DNA of 64,000 bases from the NCBI RefSeq assembly GCF_015182315.1, contig NZ_PRDL01000001.1:868001-932000 (forward strand), read 5' to 3'. The DNA comes from Cellvibrio polysaccharolyticus. GTDB taxonomy: Bacteria; Pseudomonadota; Gammaproteobacteria; Pseudomonadales; Cellvibrionaceae. A program made the translations under genes and the position numbers. The notes beneath the pieces were generated by a model. That model was not told the DNA's origin. It worked only from the letters and a program-made list of their open reading frames with translations, and searched no databases. Shown here one piece after another: positions 1 to 6,962 of the stretch. Each line of letters starts with the position of its first letter. Positions within the stretch are counted from its first letter, which is position 1.

Positions 1-408
1 GAATATCGCCGACAAATTGCCGGTGTAATGCAAGATGACCAATTACTTGCAGGTAGCATCGCTGACAATATCGCCTGTTTTGAGTCGCAGATCGATTTCG
101 AGCGCCTTGCCCTATGTGCTCAAATGGCCTGTATTCACGATGAAATTATTAAAATGCCCATGCAGTACAACACCTTGGTTGGTGACATGGGCAATAGCCT
201 CAGTGGAGGGCAAAAGCAAAGAATTGTGTTGGCGCGCGCGCTCTATCGTGCTCCACGTATTCTGTTCATGGATGAAGCCACCAGTCACCTGGATGTGGAA
301 AACGAGTCTATGGTGAATAGCCATATTAAGCGGCTTACAACAACTCAGGTTTTGGTGGCACATAGGCCGGAAACGGTCAGGTCTGCAGAGAGGCAGATCG
401 TGCTTTAA
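1..408 (+). CDS. Bacteriocin-type ABC exporter, C-terminal part of ATPase domain (5' truncated)
   Basis: The reading frame is open from base 1 and ends at 408, so only the last 135 residues of an ABC ATPase are in the window. Visible motifs are the Q-loop region (GVMQDDQLLAGS), the signature LSGGQKQR, Walker B ILFMDEATSHLD and the switch histidine in LVAHRP. The Q-loop wording is typical of peptidase-containing exporters of the CvaB/RaxB kind, which cut double-glycine leaders and export the peptide across the inner membrane with an HlyD-like partner and TolC. The double-glycine precursor gene starts 50 bases downstream, which supports this role. The peptidase and membrane domains would lie left of the window, so the peptidase is inferred, not seen. 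Confidence 0.85.
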   Translation, partial: EYRRQIAGVMQDDQLLAGSIADNIACFESQIDFERLALCAQMACIHDEIIKMPMQYNTLVGDMGNSLSGGQKQRIVLARALYRAPRILFMDEATSHLDVENESMVNSHIKRLTTTQVLVAHRPETVRSAERQIVL

Positions 409-447
409 CCTGGAAAGTCCGTTTTATTGGACGTTCAATTTAATAAT

Positions 448-451
448 GGAG
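448..451 (+). promoter_or_regulatory. Ribosome binding site of the precursor peptide gene
   Basis: GGAG lies 7 bases before the ATG at 459, a well-spaced Shine-Dalgarno sequence that fixes the start of the double-glycine peptide. No separate promoter is obvious in the 50 bases after the exporter stop, so the peptide may be co-transcribed with the exporter. Confidence 0.5.
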
Positions 452-458
452 CTATTTT

Positions 459-725
459 ATGAATACTTTTGGTTTGGATAAAAATTACACTCAATTCAAC
501 TTTGAGGAAATTTCTGTTGATGAGCTGCAAATTATATCTGGAGGATCTGGGTCGGGAACTGACGGAGCTTATTGGGCAATGCTTGGTATGTCCGCTGTGT
601 TTGTTGTTGGGGCTGCCACTGTTGCTGCAGGCCCTGTAGCGTGGGCAATGGTTGGTGCCTCTTATCTACTTTCAGGAGGAGCGACATATCACGCATTAGG
701 CTGGAATGGTCCAATATTTGGTTGA
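459..725 (+). CDS. Double-glycine leader bacteriocin/microcin-like precursor
   Basis: This is an 88-residue peptide. Residues 1-29 fit a double-glycine leader: acidic and hydrophobic residues (FEEISVDELQIISGG) ending in Gly28-Gly29, where a CvaB-type exporter peptidase would cut. The predicted mature part of 59 residues is Gly- and Ala-rich and hydrophobic (AMLGMSAVFVVGAATVAAG, then VAWAMVGASYLLSGG) and could insert into membranes as class II microcins do. It contains no Cys. The C-terminus is GWNGPIFG, ending in Gly. It lacks the Ser-rich tail on which class IIb microcins carry a catechol siderophore. The exporter gene lies directly upstream and modification-type genes follow. Target and activity are unknown. 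Confidence 0.75.
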   Translation: MNTFGLDKNYTQFNFEEISVDELQIISGGSGSGTDGAYWAMLGMSAVFVVGAATVAAGPVAWAMVGASYLLSGGATYHALGWNGPIFG

Positions 726-756
726 TTTTTCTAGCTGATAATTAAAAATAAAAGTT

Positions 757-797
757 GTAAAAGAGTTGGTGAGATCTGCTAACTCTTTTACTATTTT
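757..797 (+). terminator. Hairpin with U-tract after the precursor gene
   Basis: An 11-bp perfect inverted repeat (757-767 and 781-791, 13-base loop) is followed by TATTTTT. The stem is AT-rich, so it may be a partial terminator, letting the precursor be made in excess over the downstream genes. Confidence 0.55.
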
Positions 798-855
798 TGA
801 TTGGTTTTTAGGTTTCACAATTTATATTTGAAGATCCAAAAAAACAGGTGTTGAT

Positions 856-1059
856 ATGATGAATTCCAAAATAAAATCGTTTGCTGTTGCACTAGGGCTG
901 TCTGCTTGGGCTGTTGCTGCTTTAGTGTTAACTGAAATGGTAGGAAAATTTGAGTCTGTATGGATATTTTTTGCAGTTTTCTTGGTTTCAATACTTTCAA
1001 TGATCTATTCAGATTATATTGAATCAAAGAAGTCTACTCAAAGCCTGAAAATAAAATAA
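856..1059 (+). CDS. Small two-helix membrane protein, candidate immunity protein
   Basis: A 67-residue peptide with two predicted membrane helices (about residues 9-28 and 35-51) and a charged C-terminal tail (YIESKKSTQ...). AGGTG at 846-850 provides a modest ribosome site; two ATG codons in a row leave the first residue open. I recognise no family. Its position right after a bacteriocin-like precursor and its size match immunity proteins of class II microcins, which are small inner-membrane proteins, but this is inference from context. It could also be a second peptide component, although it has no double-glycine leader. Confidence 0.5.
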   Translation: MMNSKIKSFAVALGLSAWAVAALVLTEMVGKFESVWIFFAVFLVSILSMIYSDYIESKKSTQSLKIK

Positions 1060-1177
1060 TAGTGTTATTTTATACGCTATTTTTACTCTTTTATTTTATC
1101 ATTAAAATTAAATAGAGATGTTAATTTTTTTGGTGATATTAAGTTTATTGTTACTTCAAGGTGTCTCAATTTTTAAT

Positions 1178-2419
1178 ATGGATTATTTATTTTATTCGCT
1201 AGGGACAATGGGTGATGCACTTCCATTTATCAAATTAGCAGCCTCAATTAATGAGGGCGGAGCTAAGGCAGCTTTTATTGGTAATGAAAAATTTGATCAT
1301 CTGGCAAGCTCAATGGGAGTTAAATTATTTTCTGTTTCATCCTTGGCTGCTTATCAGAATAGCTATAATAATCCCTTAACATGGTCTCGTCATCATGCAC
1401 AAAACCATTATAACGATTTCCATTTTCCAGCAATAAAGCGAACGTTCAAAACCATTGAAAGTATTATCCGAAAAGGCCACAAGCCAATTATTATTTATCA
1501 GGATGCATTATCGGGTGCGAGAATGGCCGCAGAGGAGTTTGGCCTGAAGTCATGCCAAGTAGTTCTAGCGCCTCAAGGAATTGGTTCCATATTAAGTCCG
1601 CCTTATCCCATGCGAAGGCAGGTTGAAGAGCGCCTGTGGGGGGAAATATTTCCTCAAATAAGAGGAAAGGCAAAGAAAGATACTTTCGATAGACTGGTTA
1701 GGCCTTTGATAAATCCGGCTAGGAAAGAGTTGGGGCTTGCACAGTGGTCCTTGTCGGATTTGCCTGATATGGAAACCAGTCCCTCTATATTGGCATTGTT
1801 TCCTGCGTGGCTTAAGCCTAACCCGGGGGACTGGCCCAAACAACTGGTCAATACTGGCTTTATTTTGGGTGAAACTCAGGATAGTGAAAGCAACGCGAGG
1901 TTGGATGAATTTATTAACCAGTATGGCGCACCTCTTGTATTTACATTTGGTACAGGAATTCCAGTTACCAACTTACTAATCGATAAAATTAGAAATCTCT
2001 GCCGCATAATTGGTAAGCCGGGTATATTTGTTGCACATTCGAAAAATGAGAGCTTTTTCGAATGTGGTGAATTTCCCGTCTTGATTCTACCATCCGTCCC
2101 TTTCAGTTATCTATTTGCTCGTGCAGCGCTCGTTATTCATCACGGTGGCATAGGTACCTGTGCACAAGCACTCGCCACTGGTATTCCACAAGTAATTTCC
2201 CCTTACACATTTGATCAGCCCGACAATGCTTTTCTTCTGTGGCAGCTAGGCATTAGCAACGCGATTGATTTTTTAAGCGATTCGGTTAATCAGATTGCGA
2301 GCTGTGTGATGGAAGTTCTGTCATCACACAGTATCAAGGAAAAAGTAAAGTACTATCAAAACCTCACTACAGATGAAACGGAATCCTCGGTACAGTTTCT
2401 GCTGTCACTAAAGGAATAA
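1178..2419 (+). CDS. GT1-type glycosyltransferase, first of a paralogous pair
   Basis: A GT-B fold glycosyltransferase of the GT1/GT28-like group, about 413 residues. The N-terminus MDYLFYSLGTMGDALP is the usual LGTxGDxxP entry loop, and the donor-site motif HHGGIGT is at about residues 321-327, followed by GIPQVISPYTFDQPDNA. The frame is open from an ATG at 1118, but the extra 20 residues are a hydrophobic stretch absent from the paralogue at 4639, whose MKFILHALGTSGD aligns with residue 1 here. I therefore chose 1178, although its ribosome site is poor and 1118 cannot be excluded. Such enzymes transfer a sugar from an NDP-sugar to a small molecule, lipid or peptide. Eleven bases separate it from the SelO-like gene. 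Confidence 0.8.
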   Translation: MDYLFYSLGTMGDALPFIKLAASINEGGAKAAFIGNEKFDHLASSMGVKLFSVSSLAAYQNSYNNPLTWSRHHAQNHYNDFHFPAIKRTFKTIESIIRKGHKPIIIYQDALSGARMAAEEFGLKSCQVVLAPQGIGSILSPPYPMRRQVEERLWGEIFPQIRGKAKKDTFDRLVRPLINPARKELGLAQWSLSDLPDMETSPSILALFPAWLKPNPGDWPKQLVNTGFILGETQDSESNARLDEFINQYGAPLVFTFGTGIPVTNLLIDKIRNLCRIIGKPGIFVAHSKNESFFECGEFPVLILPSVPFSYLFARAALVIHHGGIGTCAQALATGIPQVISPYTFDQPDNAFLLWQLGISNAIDFLSDSVNQIASCVMEVLSSHSIKEKVKYYQNLTTDETESSVQFLLSLKE

Positions 2420-2430
2420 GGATTACAGAA

Positions 2431-4140
2431 ATGCTAATTAAACTTGCAGACTCGTTTAATCTACTCCCGGTAGAGATGAATAAAGTATCTGGAACGCATC
2501 TATTATGGAGGAATAGATCTACTAACGGTGATGTATCGGATGACGAATTTGTTGATAATTATTCTTGGGTCGTAAAAGGTAGTACATTTTCTGACACACT
2601 TAACAGCTACCCCAATTCTACAAGGATGATGTTTGCTGAGCGCTATGGTGGATTTGGCGTAGGCACAAATGGTGGTGGAGCCAGAGTGGTTAATATCAAT
2701 AATGCGCAAATAAAAGGTGTTGGTGCCAATGCGTTGGCTGGTGATGGTGCACTGAAATCACACTCATATGGAGGGCTTGATATCCAGGGTGCAGTAAAGG
2801 AGGTCATCTATTCTCGACTATTGAATAAAATATCACCCATCGGTGTACAAAATATCCATGGTCTGATTTTTCTGGATGAAACCTCTGCGCTGCATAACAA
2901 CAGCAATGCACCTAGTGTGCTAATGGTAAGGGAATCTATAGCAAGGCCAAGTCATTTTCTTCCTTGCATGTACTTCAGGTTAAAACCAGAGCATCGCGCA
3001 TTGATGCGATCGGATTACTCAAGAATATTTAGTATTTATAAAAATATTAGAGAAAATAATTTGTTGTCAGAATTTTATTCGATGATACAAAATTTTTTAG
3101 AAAGATGTGCTGACCAGTTGTCATTTTTCAGAATGGCACGGTTTTCTCATAATGCACTGACGCCTTCAAATATTAGCATGGATGGCCGCGTTCTGGATAC
3201 TTCATTGTGCAGCTTTGTTATCTCCGGGAGTAATTATGGTCAAGTTACTAGTTACTTTGAAGAGCCTGCCACTCCAGCTCAAGTGATAAAAGAATGGTTT
3301 TATCTCATTAATAAATTTTTATTTGATAAGCCGGTTGAGGAGCATTTTTTGATGCTCTATGAAGAAAAATTTTATCAATATGCACACGTCAACATGGGGT
3401 ATATGTTCGGACTAGATAGAGAAATGTCCACCAAGCTGTCTTGCACCGTCGAATGGAGAAGGGTTTCAACCCGCTTGCTGTCTTTATTGTCAATGGGGTC
3501 CCCAATTAAAATTGGTACTTTACCTACTGATGATTCTATTGACTTTGTCAACGATATATTAACTGCCAGTCTCTACTCTATATTGAATAACCTGAAGATT
3601 GACAAAGCCAATAAATTTCTTAGCGAATTCATCTTGGACCTAGATTTACTGATGACACTACTTTCCTCTTCTTTGGGCTGGCATGGACAAAATGAGCATG
3701 TGTTTCATAAGGTGTTCGTCATTCAAACAATAAAAAGAGCAATTCTGAGCAGCTATTTCTTTATAACTTATATCGGTCGAACAGTGGATGAATTCTGCGC
3801 AGATGGTCGTGTCGAAGATACTGAAAAAGTAATCATCCAAAACGATCGTATCGCTGACTGGATTTACGAAAATTTGTTATCCGAACGCTGTACCCTTTAT
3901 TCGGGCAATGGGATATCTATTGAATACGATCGCGTCTCTGACGAATATCTCTATTGCGATAAAGCGGGTATCGTAAAGCATATTAATAGCTCTCGCCACT
4001 TACGTCAGATAATTGATAGCAACAAGAGTGATTGTATTGTGCAGGGTTATAATTTTCACCCCTATTTAAAACGCCTTGTCGCGCTTATGGATGGTGATGC
4101 GGAAAACAGCTTTAACGGAGTGAAAAATGTATTTTGTTGA
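2431..4140 (+). CDS. SelO-like pseudokinase-fold protein, candidate peptide-tailoring enzyme
   Basis: A 569-residue protein that I recognise only by its motif order, which follows SelO (YdiU) protein adenylyltransferases. ERYGGFGVGTNGGGAR (70-85) corresponds to the SelO GHQFG...GDGR loop, IKGVG with Lys95 to HLKGAG, AVKEVI with Glu124 to the IRE glutamate, VLMVRES (163-169) to the LMRV strand, and SHNALTPSNIS with Asn247 followed by Asp256 to the GVMNTDNMS...D metal site. The Asp that precedes the metal-binding Asn in SelO is Ser246 here. The C-terminal 250 residues are not recognisable to me. AAGGA precedes the ATG. The stop overlaps the next gene by 14 bases, suggesting translational coupling and perhaps a complex with the HlyC-like protein. 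An ATP-using role, such as adenylating the peptide C-terminus, is a hypothesis. Confidence 0.65.
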   Translation: MLIKLADSFNLLPVEMNKVSGTHLLWRNRSTNGDVSDDEFVDNYSWVVKGSTFSDTLNSYPNSTRMMFAERYGGFGVGTNGGGARVVNINNAQIKGVGANALAGDGALKSHSYGGLDIQGAVKEVIYSRLLNKISPIGVQNIHGLIFLDETSALHNNSNAPSVLMVRESIARPSHFLPCMYFRLKPEHRALMRSDYSRIFSIYKNIRENNLLSEFYSMIQNFLERCADQLSFFRMARFSHNALTPSNISMDGRVLDTSLCSFVISGSNYGQVTSYFEEPATPAQVIKEWFYLINKFLFDKPVEEHFLMLYEEKFYQYAHVNMGYMFGLDREMSTKLSCTVEWRRVSTRLLSLLSMGSPIKIGTLPTDDSIDFVNDILTASLYSILNNLKIDKANKFLSEFILDLDLLMTLLSSSLGWHGQNEHVFHKVFVIQTIKRAILSSYFFITYIGRTVDEFCADGRVEDTEKVIIQNDRIADWIYENLLSERCTLYSGNGISIEYDRVSDEYLYCDKAGIVKHINSSRHLRQIIDSNKSDCIVQGYNFHPYLKRLVALMDGDAENSFNGVKNVFC

Positions 4141-4552
4141 AAGTCAGGGCGCGGATTTGTTAAACGAGGCTATTGTGCTGCGTGTAATTAGTGGGGCTGG
4201 CATAGATTCTCAGTGTCTCGGATCTTTGCTAGAAGCAAGTAAGCATCGGCAGATAATGATGATAAAAACACAAAAGGATGAACCCTTGGCAAGTCTTGCC
4301 TTTGCCAAAATATCTAAATACACACTTAGGTTGTTCGCGGCTAATCCAGTACATAAATTGCAAGCCTATGAATATAATGAGGGGAAAATTCTATATATTC
4401 TAGATGGGTTTTTCAGGAAAGGCAGCTTTAAAAATTCATTGCGGTTATTGCTGCCTCAGCTTAAAAGATACCGCTTAATTGCGTATGTAAAAAATGGTAA
4501 GCTGAAGGTTTTTTATAATAAAGGTGGTTGTATTTTTAGGGTTTCTATTTGA
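4127..4552 (+). CDS. HlyC-like (toxin-activating acyltransferase) family protein, MceI/MchD-like
   Basis: A 141-residue protein whose middle aligns by eye with HlyC: PLASLAFAKIS (53-63) with PVAYCSWANLS, and EGKILYILDGFFRKGSFKNSL with the SGDRKWFIDWIAPFGDNGAL region. Asp93 falls on the conserved catalytic Asp. The N-terminal region carrying the HlyC catalytic His is shorter and no His stands at that place. HlyC-type proteins are also used in class IIb microcin clusters (MceI, MchD), where, as I recall, they act with a larger partner (MceJ, MchC) to couple a glycosylated siderophore to the peptide C-terminus. The overlap with the upstream 569-residue gene and an ACGGAG ribosome site at 4117-4122 fit such a pair. 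The family call is from visual alignment only. Confidence 0.6.
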   Translation: MYFVESQGADLLNEAIVLRVISGAGIDSQCLGSLLEASKHRQIMMIKTQKDEPLASLAFAKISKYTLRLFAANPVHKLQAYEYNEGKILYILDGFFRKGSFKNSLRLLLPQLKRYRLIAYVKNGKLKVFYNKGGCIFRVSI

Positions 4553-4638
4553 TTTTTTATCCAATTAATATTTGATACTTGGTCGTATAAATTGAAAAGG
4601 CGGATTCAACCGCGAAGTGCATAACTTGGGTTTAGAAT

Positions 4639-5904
4639 ATGTTTTCACGGAAGATGAAATTTATTTTGCATGCATTAGGAACGAGTGGAGACGTTTTTCC
4701 AGTTATGGGCCTAGCGAAGTCGCTGCTTCTGGCTAAATACGATGTGGTAGTTCTATCAAATGAAAAATTTAGGTGTATTGCTGATAAGGAGGGAATTCCA
4801 TTTTATTCGACCGGTGGGATAGGAGAATATTGCGCTGGGAATACATCTGAGATTTATCGTTCTGGAAGTTGGGATAGTCAAGTTCTTTACTACATTCTTC
4901 CTGCTTTTAAGCCATCTTTTGATTATGTTCATTCAGAGTATAGAGAAAATAAAAATATTATTGTGATTAGTTCTTGTAAGAGCAATGGTGCGCGAGCTGC
5001 TGCCGATATTCTTTCAATATCTGTAGTGGATTTAGTGATTTCCCCTGCTAGCTTGCTTTCGGTGTATGATTTGTCTGCGCCTTTTTGTTGGTATTATAAA
5101 AATAAATTTCCTTTTTTTATTCAGCGATGGCTGTTATCGAAAGCTTTTAAAAAGCTCAGTAAAATTTGTATTGATTATTCAATAACAGTTTCAGTAAATA
5201 AGGCGCGTCGAGCATTAGGTGCGTTGCCCTACGGGAAGAACAATAAAAAAATAGAAAATCTGTCCTTTGGTCTTTTTCCAGAGTGGTTTTCGCCGAGAGC
5301 TAAAGATTGGCCTAGCCATTTTCAAAGTGTAGGCTTCCCTCTCGCCTGTTTTTCAAAAAGCAATGATGAACTTGTCAGAAAATTTATTGGCGAAAACGGT
5401 CCGCCCATAGTGTTTTATTTCGGGTCAGGGGCTCATGATCTTTATGCGCTTCAAGAGCATTGTTTTAAAATTTGTAGTCAATTGAAAGTTTCTGCAATAT
5501 TTCTTGGGCCATCGGAAGATGTGGTAATTAAAAGAGATGGGTTAAATCATCTTTTGCTTGCTGAAATGGATTTTTCGGTAATCCTGAAAATGTGTCGAGC
5601 TATAGTTCATCATGGTGGTATTGGGACTGTTTCGCAAGCGATTAACGCCAGGATACCTCAGCTTATAAGACCTTTGCGGCCTGATCACATTAATAATGCT
5701 TATAGAGTTAAACTTAATGGATTTGGTGACTATCTACTCCCGAGAGATTTTCGTGTAGTTGATGCGGCTAAAAAGCTGGGTGATCTGCTTTCTGTCCGGG
5801 ATGCTTTTAATAGCTTGGATGTCAGTGAAGGCTCTCTTGATGGCAACTCTGTGTTTGATCGAATTGTTTTGGAAATAGAAAAAGTTTATGTTCGACGCTC
5901 ATAG
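4639..5904 (+). CDS. GT1-type glycosyltransferase, second of the pair
   Basis: A 421-residue GT-B enzyme. The N-terminus MKFILHALGTSGDVFPVMGLAKSL and the C-terminal VHHGGIGTVSQAINARIPQLIRP (donor NDP-sugar site) define the GT1-like family. It shares layout and motifs with the 1178-2419 protein, including NEKF near residue 40 and LFPEWFSPRAKDWP matching LFPAWLKPNPGDWP in the other, so the two arose by duplication. Divergence is large enough to suggest different donors or acceptors. The first ATG (4639) and one five codons later (4654) are both possible; neither has a clear ribosome site. An 86-base gap separates it from the HlyC-like gene. Confidence 0.8.
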   Translation: MFSRKMKFILHALGTSGDVFPVMGLAKSLLLAKYDVVVLSNEKFRCIADKEGIPFYSTGGIGEYCAGNTSEIYRSGSWDSQVLYYILPAFKPSFDYVHSEYRENKNIIVISSCKSNGARAAADILSISVVDLVISPASLLSVYDLSAPFCWYYKNKFPFFIQRWLLSKAFKKLSKICIDYSITVSVNKARRALGALPYGKNNKKIENLSFGLFPEWFSPRAKDWPSHFQSVGFPLACFSKSNDELVRKFIGENGPPIVFYFGSGAHDLYALQEHCFKICSQLKVSAIFLGPSEDVVIKRDGLNHLLLAEMDFSVILKMCRAIVHHGGIGTVSQAINARIPQLIRPLRPDHINNAYRVKLNGFGDYLLPRDFRVVDAAKKLGDLLSVRDAFNSLDVSEGSLDGNSVFDRIVLEIEKVYVRRS

Positions 5905-5991
5905 CTCTGTTTGTGACATGATGGAATCGATCGCCTATTAATGGCTTAATGTATATGTTTATTGGTGCATAGCCAGAGTTTTTGGCTTTTT

Positions 5992-5998
5992 AAAGGAG
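5992..5998 (+). promoter_or_regulatory. Strong ribosome binding site
   Basis: AAAGGAG stands 9 bases before the ATG at 6008 and decides the start of the DxD glycosyltransferase. It is the strongest Shine-Dalgarno in this island. Confidence 0.6.
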
Positions 5999-6007
5999 AA
6001 ATTTACT

Positions 6008-6916
6008 ATGGAAAGCAGAGGGGTATATTTTCTGGCAAATGACCGCGTAAAGGAAATTGCTATTGCCTTTCTAAATAGCTTTAGATTGCATAATCCTGAG
6101 ATGCCATTATGCCTTATCCCATTTAATGATGATTGCGAGGGTATTGTTTCATTGCAAGATGAATATGATTTCACCATCTTCAATGATTACGATATTTTAT
6201 CAGCCTGTGACTATGTGAGTAGTATCTTCCATGGAAATGTATGTGGTGCTTATAGAAAATTTTCTGCCTGGCATGGTGGATTTGAAGAATTTCTCTATAT
6301 AGATATTGATACCGTTGTTTTAAGAAACATAGATTTTTCCTTTTCTTTCAACCAAAAATTTGATGTTTATACGTCTCACTCTGATCTTCCTGGCCTGATT
6401 CAATGGTGTTGGAAATTGAGTATCTTTGAAAAGAACGTATTAAGCCGTTTGCAGATAGAGTTTTCTGCTAATACTGGTTTTATAGCGAGTCGAGTCGGGG
6501 TTTTTTCTGTAGCTAGATTTTTGGAGGCGGCTGGGGAGGCTGTAAGTCTTAAGAATGATATGAGACTTGAGTGTATGGAACAGCCTTTCTTTAACTATTT
6601 GTTTGTCAATTCTGGGGTGAAATATAGCAGTCTTAGGATGATATATTACAAGTATGGTATTGCCGATGGACCTGTCGAGTATTGGGCTGGTCTTCAGCAT
6701 GGAAAGTTAATTAATAATGAAATAATAATAGAATCTGGCCCGCCCATTTTTCTTGTGCATTGGGCTGGCATTATGCAGGGCGTTGGAAAACGAGGTCATT
6801 ACTTTCCCTATAGAAAATTATGGCTTCACTATAGACACTTCCGTAGCCGGAATGACTCGAATCATGGCTTCTTTCGTGGCTTTCTTAGGTTTTTAAAGCC
6901 TTTTTGTATAAAGTAA
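6008..6916 (+). CDS. GT-A fold glycosyltransferase with DxD motif
   Basis: A 302-residue protein. FLYIDIDTVVL (96-106) carries a DxD motif (Asp99-Ile-Asp101) in the setting typical of GT-A enzymes that bind a metal and a nucleotide sugar. SANTGFIASRV (near 153-163) and PIFLVHWAG near the C-terminus match the order of acceptor and second metal-ligand motifs in GT8/GT32-like families. No signal peptide or membrane helix is visible, so it is cytoplasmic. The UDP-glucuronate decarboxylase gene follows 46 bases later, so UDP-xylose is a plausible donor, though this is inferred from position only. Confidence 0.7.
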   Translation: MESRGVYFLANDRVKEIAIAFLNSFRLHNPEMPLCLIPFNDDCEGIVSLQDEYDFTIFNDYDILSACDYVSSIFHGNVCGAYRKFSAWHGGFEEFLYIDIDTVVLRNIDFSFSFNQKFDVYTSHSDLPGLIQWCWKLSIFEKNVLSRLQIEFSANTGFIASRVGVFSVARFLEAAGEAVSLKNDMRLECMEQPFFNYLFVNSGVKYSSLRMIYYKYGIADGPVEYWAGLQHGKLINNEIIIESGPPIFLVHWAGIMQGVGKRGHYFPYRKLWLHYRHFRSRNDSNHGFFRGFLRFLKPFCIK

Positions 6917-6962
6917 TTGCGCTAATTTTATATTGGTCTGAAGATTAAGATAGGGATTATTT

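Noticed and set aside
1178..2419. IroB/MceC salmochelin C-glycosyltransferase
   Set aside because: Shares the GT1 HHGG motif, but the N-terminal region is closer to general GT1/GT28-like enzymes and no enterobactin genes are visible; only the family is claimed.
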